A stretch of DNA of 64,000 nucleotides from Acidocella aquatica (GTDB lineage: Bacteria > Pseudomonadota > Alphaproteobacteria > Acetobacterales > Acetobacteraceae), in NCBI RefSeq assembly GCF_030160635.1, contig NZ_BSOS01000073.1:157495-221494 (forward strand). The letters run 5' to 3'. How positions within the stretch are numbered: the stretch's first letter is position 1; the number at the start of each line of letters is the position of its first letter. This document shows positions 43,887 to 54,827 of this stretch, one piece after another. The translations under genes were made by a program, and so were the position numbers. The notes beneath the pieces were generated by a model, which saw only the letters and a list, made by a program, of their open reading frames with translations, was not told the origin of the DNA and made no database searches.

Positions 43887-45332
43887 ATGGAGACAATCCC
43901 GGCACCGGGGCCTGAACCGGCCGAGCGCAAACCCGGGCGGGTAAAACCGCCCCGCGAGGCCCGCGCCCGGGCAAAGCCGCTGATTAAATCAACCGGCATC
44001 CGCTTTGCGGTGACCTATGCCGTGGTGTTTGGCCTCTCGGCCTTCACCCTGGCGTTTTCACTGTGGTATTCCACGGTCGGCCTGCTGCAGCGCCAGGTGG
44101 AATTCGCGATTCTCAACGATGCCACGGCGCTGAATGAGCACTACCAGATCGGCGGCCTGCCCTCGCTCATCAACGCCATCCATGGCCGGTTGACCGATTC
44201 AGGCGACAGCGACGGCATTTATCTGCTGCTCGACCCGCTCGGCAACCATATCATCGGCAACCTGGACCAATGGCCTCAGGGCCTCAACCAGATCAACACC
44301 TGGTATGAACTGCCCGTCACCCGCAAGGGCGTGCGCTCTGTTTCGCTGCTGCGCGCCTATACGCTGAGCGGCGGCGAGCAGCTGCTGATCGGCCGGGACG
44401 TGAGCGCCAGGGCGCAGCTGCGCAACGTGATGCGCGATGCGCTGCTCTGGGCCCTGGGCCTGATGATCCTGCTCGGCCTGCTCGGCGCTGTGCTCATACG
44501 CTCGATGTTCCGGCGCATGATCCGCGATATCTCGACCACCACGCGCGCCATCGCGCTCGGCGATCTGACACGGCGTATCCCCAAGCATGGCGATGGCGAC
44601 GAATTCGACGAATTGGCGGAAATCATCAACGATATGCTGGAGCGTATTTCCCGGCTGATGGACGGCGTGCGCCAGGTCTCCAACGCCATCGCCCATGACC
44701 TGCGCACACCCATCACCCGCGCGCGCACCCGCCTGGAAGACGCGGCCCTGCACGCCCATACCGAGGAAGACCTGCAATCGGCCATCGAGCGGGCGATGCT
44801 GGACCTGGATGGTGTCGTTGGCGTGTTTGAGGCGCTGCTGCGTATTGCGGAGATCGAGGCGGGATCGCGCCGCGCCGCCTTCGCCCCCATCGACCTCGCG
44901 CCGATGCTGCATGATATCGACGAACTCTACCGCGCCGTCGCCGAGGAACGCGGGTTGATTTTGGATACCAAGATCGACAGCCCCCTGCCCCTGCTCGGCG
45001 ACCGCGAGCTGGTGCAACAGGCGGTCGCCAACCTGCTCGACAATGCGCTGAAATTCTCGGCATCAGGAACCACCATCGGCTTCACCGCCCGGATGGAAGA
45101 ATCCCTGATCGAAATCAGCATCGCCGATAGCGGCCCTGGAATCTCCGATGAAGACCGCAACCGCGCCACCGAACGCTTCTTCCGCGCTGAATCCGCGCGC
45201 TCGACCGCAGGCTCCGGCCTCGGGCTCGCCCTCGTCGCCGCTGTCGCACAACTCCACAACGGCACACTGCGCCTGGCCAACAACAACCCCGGCCTGCGGG
45301 CCATCATCACGCTTCCGGCGCGGCGGGGGTAG
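43887..45332 (+). CDS. Membrane sensor histidine kinase
   Basis: A 481-residue kinase with one helix near residues 45-70, a periplasmic sensing region to about residue 185, a second helix, then HAMP (about 210-260). The HisKA domain has AIAHDLRTPITRARTRLE (phospho-His270), and the HATPase_c domain NLLDNALKFS, DSGPGISDED and GSGLGLALV. Pairs with the OmpR-type regulator and sits behind htrA, suggesting envelope-stress sensing. The ligand is not known. Confidence 0.92.
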   Translation: METIPAPGPEPAERKPGRVKPPREARARAKPLIKSTGIRFAVTYAVVFGLSAFTLAFSLWYSTVGLLQRQVEFAILNDATALNEHYQIGGLPSLINAIHGRLTDSGDSDGIYLLLDPLGNHIIGNLDQWPQGLNQINTWYELPVTRKGVRSVSLLRAYTLSGGEQLLIGRDVSARAQLRNVMRDALLWALGLMILLGLLGAVLIRSMFRRMIRDISTTTRAIALGDLTRRIPKHGDGDEFDELAEIINDMLERISRLMDGVRQVSNAIAHDLRTPITRARTRLEDAALHAHTEEDLQSAIERAMLDLDGVVGVFEALLRIAEIEAGSRRAAFAPIDLAPMLHDIDELYRAVAEERGLILDTKIDSPLPLLGDRELVQQAVANLLDNALKFSASGTTIGFTARMEESLIEISIADSGPGISDEDRNRATERFFRAESARSTAGSGLGLALVAAVAQLHNGTLRLANNNPGLRAIITLPARRG

Positions 45333-45346
45333 ATCAACCGGCCTGT

Positions 45347-46744
45347 TTACGCTTGCAGGCGGTCCTCGGCGCCTATGCCAAGCTGCTTGAGCTTGCGGTG
45401 CAGGGCGCTGCGTTCCATGCCGACGAAATGAGCGGTGCGGCTGATATTGCCGCCAAAGCGCAGCAACTGGGATTGCAGGTACTGAGTTTCGAACACGTCG
45501 CGCGCTTCGCGCAGCGGCAGGGCCATGACATCGGCGGCGGGGTCTATGGCCAGGGCGCGCGGGGCGTGGGCGGAGAGTTCGGTGGGCAGGTGTTCGGCGC
45601 GGAAAACCTCGGTCTCGCTGGAGCGCATGATCATCAGCCAGTCCATGATGTTGCGCAGCTGGCGGACGTTGCCGGGCCAGTCATGCGCCTGCAGGGCGGC
45701 GATGGCGTCCGACCCCAGGGTGCGCGGCGGCAGGCCGGAAATTTCGGCCGCGCGGGCCAGAAAATCAGCCGCCAGGGCGGGGATATCCTCGCGGCGCTCC
45801 TTCAGCGAGGGCACGCGCAGCGGCACCACGGCCAGGCGGTAGTAGAGATCCTCGCGGAAATGACCGGCGGCGATCGCGCTGGCGAGGTCCTTGGCGGTGG
45901 AGGCCAGCACGCGGATATCCACCTTCACACGCGAATTGGCGCCGCCGCCGACTCGCTCGAAGCTTTGCTCCTGTAATACGCGGGCGATCTTACCCTGGGT
46001 TTCCAGCGGCATATCGGCCACTTCGTCGAGCAGCAGGGTGCCGCCATGGGCGCGCTCCAGCACGCCCACCTTGCGCGGGGCGGCGTGGGGGTCGGCGCCT
46101 GCCTCGACGCCGAAAAGCTCCACCTCGAAGCGCTCGGGCGCGAGAATGGCACAGTTGAGGGCGACGAAGGGGCCATCGGCACGGCGGGACTGCGCGTGGA
46201 TCATGCGCGCCACGGTTTCCTTGCCGGAGCCGGGAGCGCCGGTGATGAGCACACGCGAGCCGGTGGGGGCGACGCGGTCGATCGAGGCTTTCAGGCTGAC
46301 GATGCCGTGCCCCTCGCCGGTCAGGCTGGTCTCGGAGCCGACGCGCAGGCGCAACTCCGCGTTTTCCGCCTCCAGCCGGGCCGCTTCCAGGGCGCGGCGC
46401 ACGACCAGCAGCAGACGGTCCGAGTTGAAGGGTTTTTCGATAAAGTCATACGCGCCGCGCTGGATCGCCGCGACCGCGGTTTCAATGGTGCCGTGGCCGG
46501 AGATCATCACCACCGGGACGCGCGGCTGCTCCTGGTGCAGCACGTCGAGAATGCCGATGCCATCGAGCTTGGAGCCTTGCAGCCAGACATCGAGGATCAC
46601 CAGCGCGGGGCGGCGGGCGCGGTAGGCGGCAATGGCATCGTCCGAATTGCCGGCGCTGCGGGCCTCGAAACCTTCGTCGCGGAGAATCGCTTCGACCAGC
46701 AGGCGGATATCCGGCTCGTCGTCGACGATCAGGATTTCAGTCAT
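45347..46744 (-). CDS. ntrX: NtrX nitrogen/redox response regulator
   Basis: A 465-residue NtrC-family regulator: receiver (LVILDVWLQGSKLDG with Asp), AAA+ domain with Walker A GAPGSGKET and Walker B LLLDEV, and a C-terminal HTH. The sigma-54-contacting GAFTGA loop is replaced by GADPHA, so it is unlikely to activate sigma-54 in the usual way, as reported for other alphaproteobacterial NtrX proteins. ATG overlaps the ntrY stop. Confidence 0.93.
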   Translation of the reverse strand: MTEILIVDDEPDIRLLVEAILRDEGFEARSAGNSDDAIAAYRARRPALVILDVWLQGSKLDGIGILDVLHQEQPRVPVVMISGHGTIETAVAAIQRGAYDFIEKPFNSDRLLLVVRRALEAARLEAENAELRLRVGSETSLTGEGHGIVSLKASIDRVAPTGSRVLITGAPGSGKETVARMIHAQSRRADGPFVALNCAILAPERFEVELFGVEAGADPHAAPRKVGVLERAHGGTLLLDEVADMPLETQGKIARVLQEQSFERVGGGANSRVKVDIRVLASTAKDLASAIAAGHFREDLYYRLAVVPLRVPSLKERREDIPALAADFLARAAEISGLPPRTLGSDAIAALQAHDWPGNVRQLRNIMDWLMIMRSSETEVFRAEHLPTELSAHAPRALAIDPAADVMALPLREARDVFETQYLQSQLLRFGGNISRTAHFVGMERSALHRKLKQLGIGAEDRLQA

Positions 46745-48966
46745 GTCGCGGGCAACTCCTTAACATTATCGTTTTTGCTTTCAGGCTCAACCGGCAGCGC
46801 GGGCAGAATAAGGCTGACCTTGGCGCCGGGTCCATCCGGCAACTGGTCAAGTTCCAGCCGCCCTCCATGGTCCTCCATGATCTTGCGGACAATGGCAAGA
46901 CCAAGCCCGGTGCCTTTGGGCTTGTGCGTCACATAGGGTTCGGTCAGCCGGGCGCGGTCGGTCTCGGGCAGGCCGATGCCGTCGTCTGTCACGCTGAGTA
47001 CCGCATGATCGTCCTGCGCGGCGAGGGTCAAAGTGACATGGCTGGCGCCCGGGCGCATGGCCACTGCATCGGCCGCGTTGGCGAGCAGGTTGGTGAGCGC
47101 CTGGCCGATGAGGCGGCGGTCGCAGATGGCGCGCAAGGAGGTTGCAATGCGGACATCCCAGTTGATCTCGCGGTGCGCGACGCGCTGCAGCACCATGGCC
47201 TCGCGCGCGATGCGCTCCAGCGACTCCTCGCGCATCACCGGGGCGGGCATGCGCGCGAAGGTGGAGAATTCGTCCACCATGCGGCCGATGTCACCCACAT
47301 GGCGCACAATGGTGTCGGCGCATTGGGAGAAGCCTTCAGGGTCGGAGGTGATCTCCTTGGTGAAGCGGCGCTTCAGGCGTTCGGCGGAAAGCTGGATGGG
47401 TGTGAGCGGGTTTTTGATCTCATGCGCGATGCGCCGGGCCACGTCGGCCCAGGCGGCCTTGCGCTGGGCGGAGAGCAGCTCGGTCACGTCATCAAAGGTG
47501 ACGATGAAGCCGTCCGGCTCGCCGGCCTTCATTTCCGCGCCGATGCGCACCAGCAGCACGCGCTTGTGCATTGCCGGGCCGTGTTCGATTTCCGCGGTCA
47601 CCGGGCGCTCGGGATTGGCCATCACGGCGTTGATGAGACCCTCGAATTCAGGCACGATTTCGACCAGATACTGGCCGATTTCCGCCTCCAGGCCGATGCG
47701 CAGCAATTCGGAGGCGGCGCGGTTGGGCAGCTCGATGCGGCCCTTGTTGTCCAGCCCGATCACCCCGGCGGAAACACCCGCCAGCACGGTCTCAGTAAAA
47801 CGCCGCCGCGCGTCGAGCTGGCCGTTGACATCCATCAGCTCCGTGCGTTGTGCAGCGAGCTGTGCCGTCATGCGGTTGAAGGCGCGCGAGAGCCCGGCCA
47901 TCTCATCGCCCGTATCACGCTCGGGCACACGCACGGAGAGATCACCCGCGCGCACATTCTCCGCCGCGCGGATTAAGTGGCCGATCGGCTTGGCGATCTG
48001 GTTGGCGATGACCAGACCAAAACCGACCAGCGCCGAGAGCACCAGCAGGGAGAGAATGGCGATGACCAGCGCGAAGGAGATTTCCAACCCGGCGCGGTTT
48101 TTCGAGAGCCGCTGGTATTCGGCCACGGCCTGCTCGGTCTTGTTCACATGGTCGAGAATCGCCGGGTCGATCGGCTTCTCGATCATCAGCATCATCGGCG
48201 GCGTGATGTCGAGCTTGATGACCGCCTGCTCCACCGTGCTGCCCTGCGGGCTGAAAACCGGAACCTGGCCGGTCTGCGCCAGGGATATCTGGCGCTGGTC
48301 GGGCACCGAGGCGGCGAAACCGGCGAACAGCCCGGCGGAGGCGACGATCTCGCCGTTCAGCGGCTCGAAGATCACCGCCTGGGTGAGGCCGCGTATCGTC
48401 GCCTGATTGACCAGATAGCGGGCAAACTCGTTGGGGTCGCCAAAAAACACCGAGCCATTCTGGGAGAGATCATTGGCCATGGCCAGGGCGTCGAGCCGGA
48501 TGTCGTTGTCATGTTCGGCGAGGTAGCCCTGGGCGACCTGGTTGCTCTCGTCCAGCGCGGTTTGAACCCTCTGGTTGAACCAGGCCTGAATGCCGAAATT
48601 GAAGAACACGATGGCGAACACGGCCACCAGAATCGCGGGCACCGCCGCCACGCCGCCGAAAAGAAACACCAGCTGCACATGCAACCGCGCCCCGGCGGCG
48701 CCGCGCCTGTGTTCCAGCACCACGCGCACCACGCGCCCGACCAGCAGGATGATGAGCAACAGCAGCGCCGCGAAATCGGCGACGATCAGGCCGATTGCCA
48801 CGCCCGAATGGACATCCAGCTTCACCCGCCCCGCCAGGATCGCGAACGAGGCGATGCCGAGGAACAAGGCGATCGAGGCCACCAGCAGGGTCGAGACCCG
48901 GCCCAGCATGATGTCCAGCAAAGACCCGCGCAGGGTTCGCGGCGTTGTAGCGGCGCCCGGCATCAT
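46741..48966 (-). CDS. ntrY: NtrY sensor histidine kinase
   Basis: A 741-residue membrane kinase: several N-terminal helices with a periplasmic loop (to about residue 320), HAMP ([14 protein letters not shown]), PAS (about 380-470), HisKA with [17 protein letters not shown] (His about 515) and HATPase_c ([25 protein letters not shown]). Phosphorylates NtrX. Overlaps ntrC and ntrX by 4 bases each. Confidence 0.94.
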   Translation of the reverse strand: MMPGAATTPRTLRGSLLDIMLGRVSTLLVASIALFLGIASFAILAGRVKLDVHSGVAIGLIVADFAALLLLIILLVGRVVRVVLEHRRGAAGARLHVQLVFLFGGVAAVPAILVAVFAIVFFNFGIQAWFNQRVQTALDESNQVAQGYLAEHDNDIRLDALAMANDLSQNGSVFFGDPNEFARYLVNQATIRGLTQAVIFEPLNGEIVASAGLFAGFAASVPDQRQISLAQTGQVPVFSPQGSTVEQAVIKLDITPPMMLMIEKPIDPAILDHVNKTEQAVAEYQRLSKNRAGLEISFALVIAILSLLVLSALVGFGLVIANQIAKPIGHLIRAAENVRAGDLSVRVPERDTGDEMAGLSRAFNRMTAQLAAQRTELMDVNGQLDARRRFTETVLAGVSAGVIGLDNKGRIELPNRAASELLRIGLEAEIGQYLVEIVPEFEGLINAVMANPERPVTAEIEHGPAMHKRVLLVRIGAEMKAGEPDGFIVTFDDVTELLSAQRKAAWADVARRIAHEIKNPLTPIQLSAERLKRRFTKEITSDPEGFSQCADTIVRHVGDIGRMVDEFSTFARMPAPVMREESLERIAREAMVLQRVAHREINWDVRIATSLRAICDRRLIGQALTNLLANAADAVAMRPGASHVTLTLAAQDDHAVLSVTDDGIGLPETDRARLTEPYVTHKPKGTGLGLAIVRKIMEDHGGRLELDQLPDGPGAKVSLILPALPVEPESKNDNVKELPAT

Positions 48967-50423
48967 CCCACCCGGCGCTGCACGCCGATGCCGTGCTCGC
49001 GGATTTTTTTGCGCAGGGTGTTGCGGTTGAGGCCCAGCAGGGCGGCGGCGCGGATCTGGTTGCCGCGGGTTTCCGCAAGCGTCATGCGGATCAGCGGCCG
49101 CTCCAGCTCGGCCAGGGCGCGTTCGTAGAGCACACCCTCCTCGCCTGACTCGCGGATCGCGGCAAGCAGGCGCGCGACATGGCGTTCCACCACGGCGGCC
49201 ATGGTGTCGGCTTCGTCGCCGGGGACGGTCTGAGGCTCCTCGGCCACGGTGTAATCGGCGAGTTCCTGCGTCAGTATGGCTTCGGTGATGACCGGCTGCG
49301 GCACCAGGGCGGCGAGGCGGCGGATCAGGTTTTCAAGCTCGCGCACATTCCCCGGCCAGCGGTAGGCGGAGAGCATGGCCATTGCCGCCGCGTCGATGGT
49401 CTTGCCGGGCAGGCCCTCGCTCTGCGCCTTGTTGAGAAAGTGCTGGGCCAGCACGGGGATATCATCGGGGCGCTCACGCAGGGGCGGCAGGCGGATGGGC
49501 ACGACGTTGAGGCGGTAGAACAGGTCTTCGCGGAACTGGCCCGAGCGGATGAGCGCCCGCAGGTCACGGTGGGTGGCAGCGACAATGCGGGCATTGGCGC
49601 GGATGGGCTGACGGCCGCCGACGGTGGTGAACTCGCCTTCCTGCAAAACGCGCAGCAGGCGGGTCTGGGCTTCTGGCGGCATGTCGCCGATTTCATCCAG
49701 GAAGAGCGTGCCGCCCGCAGCCTGCTCAAAACGGCCGACATGGCGGTTGGTGGCGCCGGTGAAGGCGCCTCGCTCGTGGCCGAACAACTCACTCTCAATC
49801 AGCTCGCGCGGGATCGCCGCCATGTTGATGGCGACGAACGGCCCGGCGCGGCGGCGGCCGTAGTCATGCAGGGCGCGGGCGACGAGTTCCTTGCCGGCGC
49901 CGGATTCGCCGTTGATCATCACGGTGAGGTCAGTGGTGGTGAGGCGGGCGATGATGCGGTAGATTTCCTGCATCGCCGGGCTGCGGCCGATCAGCGGCAG
50001 ATTTTCATCGCCCGTGGGCTTGGGCGCCTGCGTGCCGCCGGCGGCATAGACCGGCTGTTTCAGCGCGCGGTCCACCACTGCGAGCAGTTCGCCGAGGTCA
50101 AAAGGTTTTGGCAGATAGTCAAATGCGCCGCGCTGGGTGGCCTGCACCGCGGTGGTGAGGGTGGATTGCGCGCTCATCACGATGATCGGCAGTTCGGGGC
50201 GGATGCGTTTGATGCGCGGGATCAGGTCCAGGCCGTTCTCATCGGGCATGATGACATCGGTGATCACCACGTCGCCCTCGCCGTCCTCCACCCAGCGCCA
50301 CAGCGTGGCCGCCGAGGAGGTGGCGCGCACCTGATAGCCCGAGCGGCCTAGCGCCTGGGTCAGCACGGTGCGGATCGAGCGGTCGTCATCGGCGATCAGA
50401 ACGGTTGGCACGGTGCTCATCAA
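48963..50423 (-). CDS. ntrC: NtrC nitrogen regulator (NR-I)
   Basis: A 486-residue sigma-54 activator: receiver (residues 1-120; [18 protein letters not shown]), AAA+ domain with [28 protein letters not shown] (intact GAFTGA loop) and LFLDEIGDM, and a C-terminal Fis-type HTH ([20 protein letters not shown]). Activates nitrogen-assimilation promoters under nitrogen limitation. Overlaps ntrB and ntrY. Confidence 0.96.
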   Translation of the reverse strand: MMSTVPTVLIADDDRSIRTVLTQALGRSGYQVRATSSAATLWRWVEDGEGDVVITDVIMPDENGLDLIPRIKRIRPELPIIVMSAQSTLTTAVQATQRGAFDYLPKPFDLGELLAVVDRALKQPVYAAGGTQAPKPTGDENLPLIGRSPAMQEIYRIIARLTTTDLTVMINGESGAGKELVARALHDYGRRRAGPFVAINMAAIPRELIESELFGHERGAFTGATNRHVGRFEQAAGGTLFLDEIGDMPPEAQTRLLRVLQEGEFTTVGGRQPIRANARIVAATHRDLRALIRSGQFREDLFYRLNVVPIRLPPLRERPDDIPVLAQHFLNKAQSEGLPGKTIDAAAMAMLSAYRWPGNVRELENLIRRLAALVPQPVITEAILTQELADYTVAEEPQTVPGDEADTMAAVVERHVARLLAAIRESGEEGVLYERALAELERPLIRMTLAETRGNQIRAAALLGLNRNTLRKKIREHGIGVQRRVG

Positions 50424-51568
50424 TGGTTACTTTCCGGGGGGTCTTCGTAGACGGGCAGATGGATGCGAAATTCGGTACGGCCGGGGCGGCTGTCCACGTC
50501 GATCAACCCGCCGTGGTCGGCGACGATTTTGGCGACCAGCGCCAGGCCCAGCCCGCTGCCCGCGGCCTTGGTGGTGATGAAGGGCTCGAACAGATGGCGG
50601 CGGATGTCCTCGGGGATGCCGGGGCCGTTATCGCGCACCGAGACGAAGATCGGCAGGTTGGCGCGGCCCCGCCCGGAGGAGGCGGAGAGACGCACGCCAT
50701 GCTGGAAGCCGGTGGTGAGGTGAATTTCGCCGTCCGGGCGGTCCATGCTGTCAATGGATTCGGCGGCGTTTTTGACCAGGTTGAGCAGCACCTGGATGAG
50801 CTGGTCGCGGCTGCCCTGCACATGCGGCAGGCTTGGGTCGTAGGATTCGATGAATTTAATGCGCTGCGCGAAGCCTGAACGGGCGAGCTTGCGCACATGT
50901 TCCAAAACGCGGTGAATGTTCACCGCCTGACGCTCCAGCTTCTTCTCGCCAAAGGTTTCCATGCGCTCAACCATGGCGCGGATGCGGTCGGCCTCCTCGC
51001 GGATCAGCACGGCAAGCTCACGGTCCTCGGCCGTGGCGCTGGCCTCCAGCAACTGCGCGGCACCCCTGATTCCCGACAGGGGGTTTTTCACCTCATGCGC
51101 CAGAATCGCCGCCATGCCGGTGATGCTGCGCGCCGCGTTACGGGCGGACATCTGCTGGTCCAACGCGCGCGCCGCCGATTCGTCCTGCAAGGTAAGCACC
51201 ACGCAGCCGGGCACTTCCTGCAACGGGGCGGCCTGCACGGTGCAACCCCTGCGCAGCAGGCGGGGACCCTCCAGGATCATGTCATGCTCGGCGACGGTAA
51301 CACCGGCGCGCCGCGCCCGCTCCAGCAGCAGGAAAAGCGGGTGGTCCAGCGGCAGAATGTCACACAAGTTGCTATGCAGCAGCAGCGCCTTGGAGGAGCC
51401 GAAAAACTCCTCCGCCGCGTAATTCACCGAACAGAACGTGTCGTTCTCGTCCAGCACGGCCACCGCCAGCGGTAGCGCGTCAAAAATTTGCAGGGGGTCT
51501 ACCCGGACCTCACGTGCGGCCACGGGCTTGCGATTGACCATGCCAAAGGCTTTTCTGATACCGCTCAC
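50420..51568 (-). CDS. ntrB: NtrB nitrogen sensor kinase (GlnL)
   Basis: A 382-residue soluble kinase with a PAS domain (about residues 25-135), His[21 protein letters not shown] (His158), and HATPase_c ([29 protein letters not shown]). It is controlled by the PII protein in relatives. The promoter probably lies before dusB, as the gap to dusB is only 22 bases. Confidence 0.95.
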   Translation of the reverse strand: MSGIRKAFGMVNRKPVAAREVRVDPLQIFDALPLAVAVLDENDTFCSVNYAAEEFFGSSKALLLHSNLCDILPLDHPLFLLLERARRAGVTVAEHDMILEGPRLLRRGCTVQAAPLQEVPGCVVLTLQDESAARALDQQMSARNAARSITGMAAILAHEVKNPLSGIRGAAQLLEASATAEDRELAVLIREEADRIRAMVERMETFGEKKLERQAVNIHRVLEHVRKLARSGFAQRIKFIESYDPSLPHVQGSRDQLIQVLLNLVKNAAESIDSMDRPDGEIHLTTGFQHGVRLSASSGRGRANLPIFVSVRDNGPGIPEDIRRHLFEPFITTKAAGSGLGLALVAKIVADHGGLIDVDSRPGRTEFRIHLPVYEDPPESNH

Positions 51569-51590
51569 TTTGCGCCCCTTGCGTAAATAG

Positions 51591-52646
51591 TCACGCCGCC
51601 AGCGCCATTTCGTCCTGACGGATAAAGCCGGATTCGATCAGCGGGTCATAAAATGCGTCAATCAGCGCTTCCACCGCCGCGCCATTGTCCAGCCGGTTCA
51701 TCTGCGCGCGGAAGGCGGCCGAGCCGCGTAGGCCGTGGCTGTACCAGGAGACATGTTTGCGCGCGAGGCGCACGCCGCCCTTTTCGCCAAAATGCGCGCG
51801 GATGGCGGCGTAGTGGCGCAGCAGGATTTCCTTCTGCGCGGCCAGGGTGGGCGGGGCGGTGTGCGCGCCGGTAAGCAGATAGTCCGCCACCTGCTTGAGA
51901 AACCAGGGGCGCCCGTAGGCGCCGCGGCCGATCATCACGCCATCAGCCCCCGAGCGGCGCAGCGCCTCGGCGGCTTTTGCCTCGGTGGTGATGTCGCCAT
52001 TGACGATGAGGGGGATTTTGACCGCGTTTTTGACGCTGGCGATGAAATCCCAGTCCGCCACGCCCTCATAGAACTGCTGGCGGGTGCGGCCATGCACGGT
52101 AACCATGGCGATGCCCGACGCTTCCGCAATTCGCGCCAGGGTGGGCGCGTTCAGGCTGTTATGGTCCCAGCCCATGCGCATTTTAAGCGTCACCGGCACA
52201 TCCACCGCCCCCACGGTGGCGGCCAGGATTTTACCGGCCAGAATTTCATCGCGCATCAACGCGGACCCGGCGGCCTGGCCGACCGCCACTTTTTTCACCG
52301 GGCAGCCAAAATTGATGTCGATCAGGTCCGCGCCGTTGGCCACCGCGATGCGCGCGGCCTCGGCCATGGCATCGGGCTCGCAGCCGGCAAGCTGCACCGA
52401 GGACGGGCCGCCACCAGCCACGACCTCGGCCATGCGCATGGTGTTGCGGTTTTCGCGCACCATCGCCCAGGAGGCGATCATCTCGGAGACCACAAGGCCA
52501 GCGCCGAGCGATTTGGCCAGGGCGCGGAACGGCAGATCGGTGACGCCCGAAAGCGGGGCCAGGATAACCGGGGTTTCCAACGTGACCGCGCGCGGCCCGT
52601 TGCCCAGGGTGATCGGCTTGATAAGAGGGGGCGAAACATTGCTCAT
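51591..52646 (-). CDS. dusB: tRNA-dihydrouridine synthase B (NifR3)
   Basis: Reduces uridine to dihydrouridine in tRNA using FMN. The 351-residue protein has [34 protein letters not shown] with the catalytic Cys, [13 protein letters not shown] and [13 protein letters not shown]. It heads the dusB-ntrB-ntrC-ntrY-ntrX operon, the order known as nifR3-ntr in alphaproteobacteria, and is divergent from ispF. Confidence 0.95.
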   Translation of the reverse strand: MSNVSPPLIKPITLGNGPRAVTLETPVILAPLSGVTDLPFRALAKSLGAGLVVSEMIASWAMVRENRNTMRMAEVVAGGGPSSVQLAGCEPDAMAEAARIAVANGADLIDINFGCPVKKVAVGQAAGSALMRDEILAGKILAATVGAVDVPVTLKMRMGWDHNSLNAPTLARIAEASGIAMVTVHGRTRQQFYEGVADWDFIASVKNAVKIPLIVNGDITTEAKAAEALRRSGADGVMIGRGAYGRPWFLKQVADYLLTGAHTAPPTLAAQKEILLRHYAAIRAHFGEKGGVRLARKHVSWYSHGLRGSAAFRAQMNRLDNGAAVEALIDAFYDPLIESGFIRQDEMALAA

Positions 52647-52769
52647 GATTTGGGCAAACTACCGTCCGCACGCGGCGGGCGCAATCACCTTTTGGACATT
52701 TCCGTGGCACGGTTGACGTTAAGCCATGGCGGCTTCACATCTGCGGCGGATTACATTGGAGAGACTGGC

Positions 52770-53252
52770 ATGATTCCGCGCATCGGTACCGGGTTTGACG
52801 TTCACGCCATGGCGGAAGGGCGCCCCATGATTATCTGCGGCGTGACGATACCGTTCGAAAAAGGGCTGGCCGGACATTCCGACGCCGATGTCGGCATCCA
52901 CGCCTTATGCGACGCGATTTACGGCGCGCTGGCGGAGGGCGATATCGGACGGCATTTCCCCCCCTCCGAGAACACCTGGAAAGACGCCGACAGCGCGCGG
53001 TTTCTGCGCCATGCGGCGGAGCGGATCGCGGCGCGCGGGGGCAGACTCGCCAATGCCGATGTCACCATCATCTGCGAACGGCCAAAAATCACGCCGCACG
53101 CCCCCGCCATGCGGGCCAGGCTGGCGGAGCTGCTGGGTGTTGGCATTGACGCAATTTCAGTGAAGGCGACGACCACCGAGCAGTTGGGTTTCACCGGCCG
53201 GGGCGAGGGCATCGCGGCGCAGGCGGCGGTGATCGTGCTGGTGCCCGCATAA
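52770..53252 (+). CDS. ispF: MECDP synthase
   Basis: Makes 2-C-methyl-D-erythritol 2,4-cyclodiphosphate in the non-mevalonate isoprenoid pathway. The 160-residue form starts [12 protein letters not shown] with the zinc ligands Asp and His; [23 protein letters not shown] supplies the third His. [27 protein letters not shown] is the conserved C-terminal block. ATG 52770 has TTGGAGAG before it. It is not fused to IspD. Confidence 0.95.
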   Translation: MIPRIGTGFDVHAMAEGRPMIICGVTIPFEKGLAGHSDADVGIHALCDAIYGALAEGDIGRHFPPSENTWKDADSARFLRHAAERIAARGGRLANADVTIICERPKITPHAPAMRARLAELLGVGIDAISVKATTTEQLGFTGRGEGIAAQAAVIVLVPA

Positions 53253-53353
53253 ACCTGTATGATGTTGCAGCGGCTTAAGGACACCGGGCTAAGCAATGAA
53301 AAAGACTGCATTGTCCCGCGCGAAAGAGCATTGCTGCACTGCGCAAAAGCTTG

Positions 53354-53383
53354 TTGCGGCAGACCCCCCTGCCCGCATATAAA
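53354..53383 (+). promoter_or_regulatory. Candidate promoter of the small RNA
   Basis: TTGCGG at 53354-53359 and TATAAA at 53378-53383 are 18 bases apart, fitting a sigma-70 promoter that would start transcription near 53389. Confidence 0.5.
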
Positions 53384-53388
53384 GGCTT

Positions 53389-53469
53389 CAGCAGGATGAG
53401 CTTGCTCTCCTGCTTTCTTGGACGTTTCCTCCCTAAACTTGGCGGCGCTGTATGCGCCGCCTTTTTTTT
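53389..53469 (+). ncRNA. Candidate CCUCCC-loop small RNA
   Basis: An 80-base transcript framed by a promoter and a clear rho-independent terminator. The 5' hairpin is AGCAGGA/TCCTGCT. In the middle is GTTT-CCTCCCT-AAAC, a small hairpin that presents an anti-Shine-Dalgarno CCUCCC in its loop. The strong terminator is GGCGGCGC/GCGCCGCC plus eight T. This layout resembles alphaproteobacterial cuckoo/suhB-like sRNAs, but the assignment is inference. No protein is credible here. Confidence 0.55.
53441..53469 (+). terminator. Rho-independent terminator of the small RNA
   Basis: GGCGGCGC (53441-53448) and GCGCCGCC (53454-53461) form a perfect 8-bp GC stem with loop TGTAT, followed directly by TTTTTTTT. 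Confidence 0.85.
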
Positions 53470-53540
53470 GTTGGGGTGCTCCGCGTTAAGCCAAACCCCA
53501 CGGGCGGAGGTTAAGCGAAACCTCACGAGCAGAAAAGAAA

Positions 53541-53838
53541 GTGGGGGGCTTCTGTTGCCCGGTGCCCCCCGAACCGCGCTTAGCTGCTGTTTAGGCAGCG
53601 ACCGCGAATGCTACGTTGTTATCGTTCGCATTTAAGTTATAGCCCGATAACGGCGGTACAATGCCGAGCAAAAGGTGGGTCTTTACCACGCGTGTCGAGT
53701 CTGTTTCACCCCCGTAAATCCGGGCGGCCCGATTCAGACTACGCGGCAACGCCGCTTCGTCATCGGGACGCCTGGAGCAACTGGTGGAGGTGCCGGGTAC
53801 TGCCCCCGGGTCCACAACGATTATTCCACGCACCGTTT
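53541..53838 (-). ncRNA. ssrA: Transfer-messenger RNA, circularly permuted two-piece form
   Basis: Read on the minus strand. An acceptor piece comes first, ending CACCTCC-A-CCA near 53782. After an intervening segment, the coding piece begins GGGGGTG at 53713. GGGGGTG and CACCTCC pair as the 7-bp acceptor stem. The tag frame 53629-53591 encodes ANDNNVAFAVAA with TAA stop, the alphaproteobacterial pattern. A GGGGGGC/GCCCCCC hairpin ends the transcript at 53541-53567. The outer limits are approximate. It works with SmpB (28.3-28.8 kb) in ribosome rescue. Confidence 0.9.
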
Positions 53839-53907
53839 ATCACCATAGCCAGCAAGCTGGCAGAACCTATATAGGCGCGTTATGAGGGATATGAAAGAGA
53901 GAGATTC

Positions 53908-54810
53908 ATGACCCTCACGCCGGAACAGCAAACTGAGATCGAAACCGCGCGGGGTGGCGCCACGCCTACGTTGCGCCCCACCGTGCCGGCGCTGGAGGCC
54001 ATGCTCTTCACCGCCATTCCGGTGCTGGACCACGGGTTTATCCGCGTGGTGGACTATATGGGCGACGATTCCGCCGTGGTGCAGGCCGCACGGGTCTCCT
54101 ACGGGCGCGGCACCCGCAAGGCGCTGGAGGATGAAGGGCTGATCCGCTACCTCATGCGCCACCACCATTCCACGCCGTTTGAGATGTGCGAGATCAAATT
54201 TCACATAAAACTGCCGATCTTCGTGGCGCGGCAGTGGATTCGCCATCGCACCGCGAATGTGAACGAATATTCGGCGCGCTACTCCATCATGGACAAGGAT
54301 TACTACATCCCGGCCCCCGGGCAGCTTGCCGCGCAGTCCTCCGATAACCGGCAAGGGCGTGGCGAGGTGCTGGATCAGCCAACCGCCGAGCGCGTGCTCA
54401 ACCTGCTGCGCGCGGACGCGGAGCAGACCTATGGCCATTATGAGGACATGCTGGGCGAGGAGATCGGCCTGGCGCGCGAACTGGCGCGCATGAACCTGAC
54501 GCTGAACACGTATACGCAATGGTATTGGAAGACGGATCTGCACAATCTCTTCCACTTCCTGCGCCTGCGCGCCGATAGCCACGCCCAGTATGAAATCCGC
54601 GTCTACGCCGAGGCGATGATGGAGACGGTGAAGGCCTGGGTTCCGCTCTCCTACGGTGCGTTCTGCGACTACCGGCTGGGCGCGGTGACATTTTCGGCGA
54701 AAATGATGACGGTGCTGAAGAAGCTTCTGGCTGATGAGCCGGTGGAACAGGCCGGCTCTGGCCTCTCCAAGCGCGAGTGGAGCGAGATGCTGGCCGCACT
54801 GGGGCGGTAA
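53908..54810 (+). CDS. thyX: FAD-dependent thymidylate synthase
   Basis: Methylates dUMP to dTMP using methylenetetrahydrofolate and FAD/NADPH, with no ThyA seen in the window. The 300-residue protein has the ThyX motif [15 protein letters not shown] (about residues 112-126), with [24 protein letters not shown] before it. Divergent from tmRNA. The start [16 protein letters not shown] extends the usual N-terminus. Confidence 0.95.
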   Translation: MTLTPEQQTEIETARGGATPTLRPTVPALEAMLFTAIPVLDHGFIRVVDYMGDDSAVVQAARVSYGRGTRKALEDEGLIRYLMRHHHSTPFEMCEIKFHIKLPIFVARQWIRHRTANVNEYSARYSIMDKDYYIPAPGQLAAQSSDNRQGRGEVLDQPTAERVLNLLRADAEQTYGHYEDMLGEEIGLARELARMNLTLNTYTQWYWKTDLHNLFHFLRLRADSHAQYEIRVYAEAMMETVKAWVPLSYGAFCDYRLGAVTFSAKMMTVLKKLLADEPVEQAGSGLSKREWSEMLAALGR

Positions 54811-54827
54811 CCTCGGGCGGCAACAAA

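Noticed and set aside
51735..52769. Long plus-strand frame before ispF
   Set aside because: It is antisense to dusB with low-complexity composition; ispF starts at 52770 with a clear ribosome-binding site.
53351..53635. Plus-strand open frame of 94 codons
   Set aside because: It runs through the small RNA terminator and into the tmRNA gene, and shows no protein family features.
53591..53833. Minus-strand open frame of 80 codons ending in ANDNNVAFAVAA
   Set aside because: It is the tmRNA gene; the end is the proteolysis tag and the rest covers the acceptor and intervening parts.
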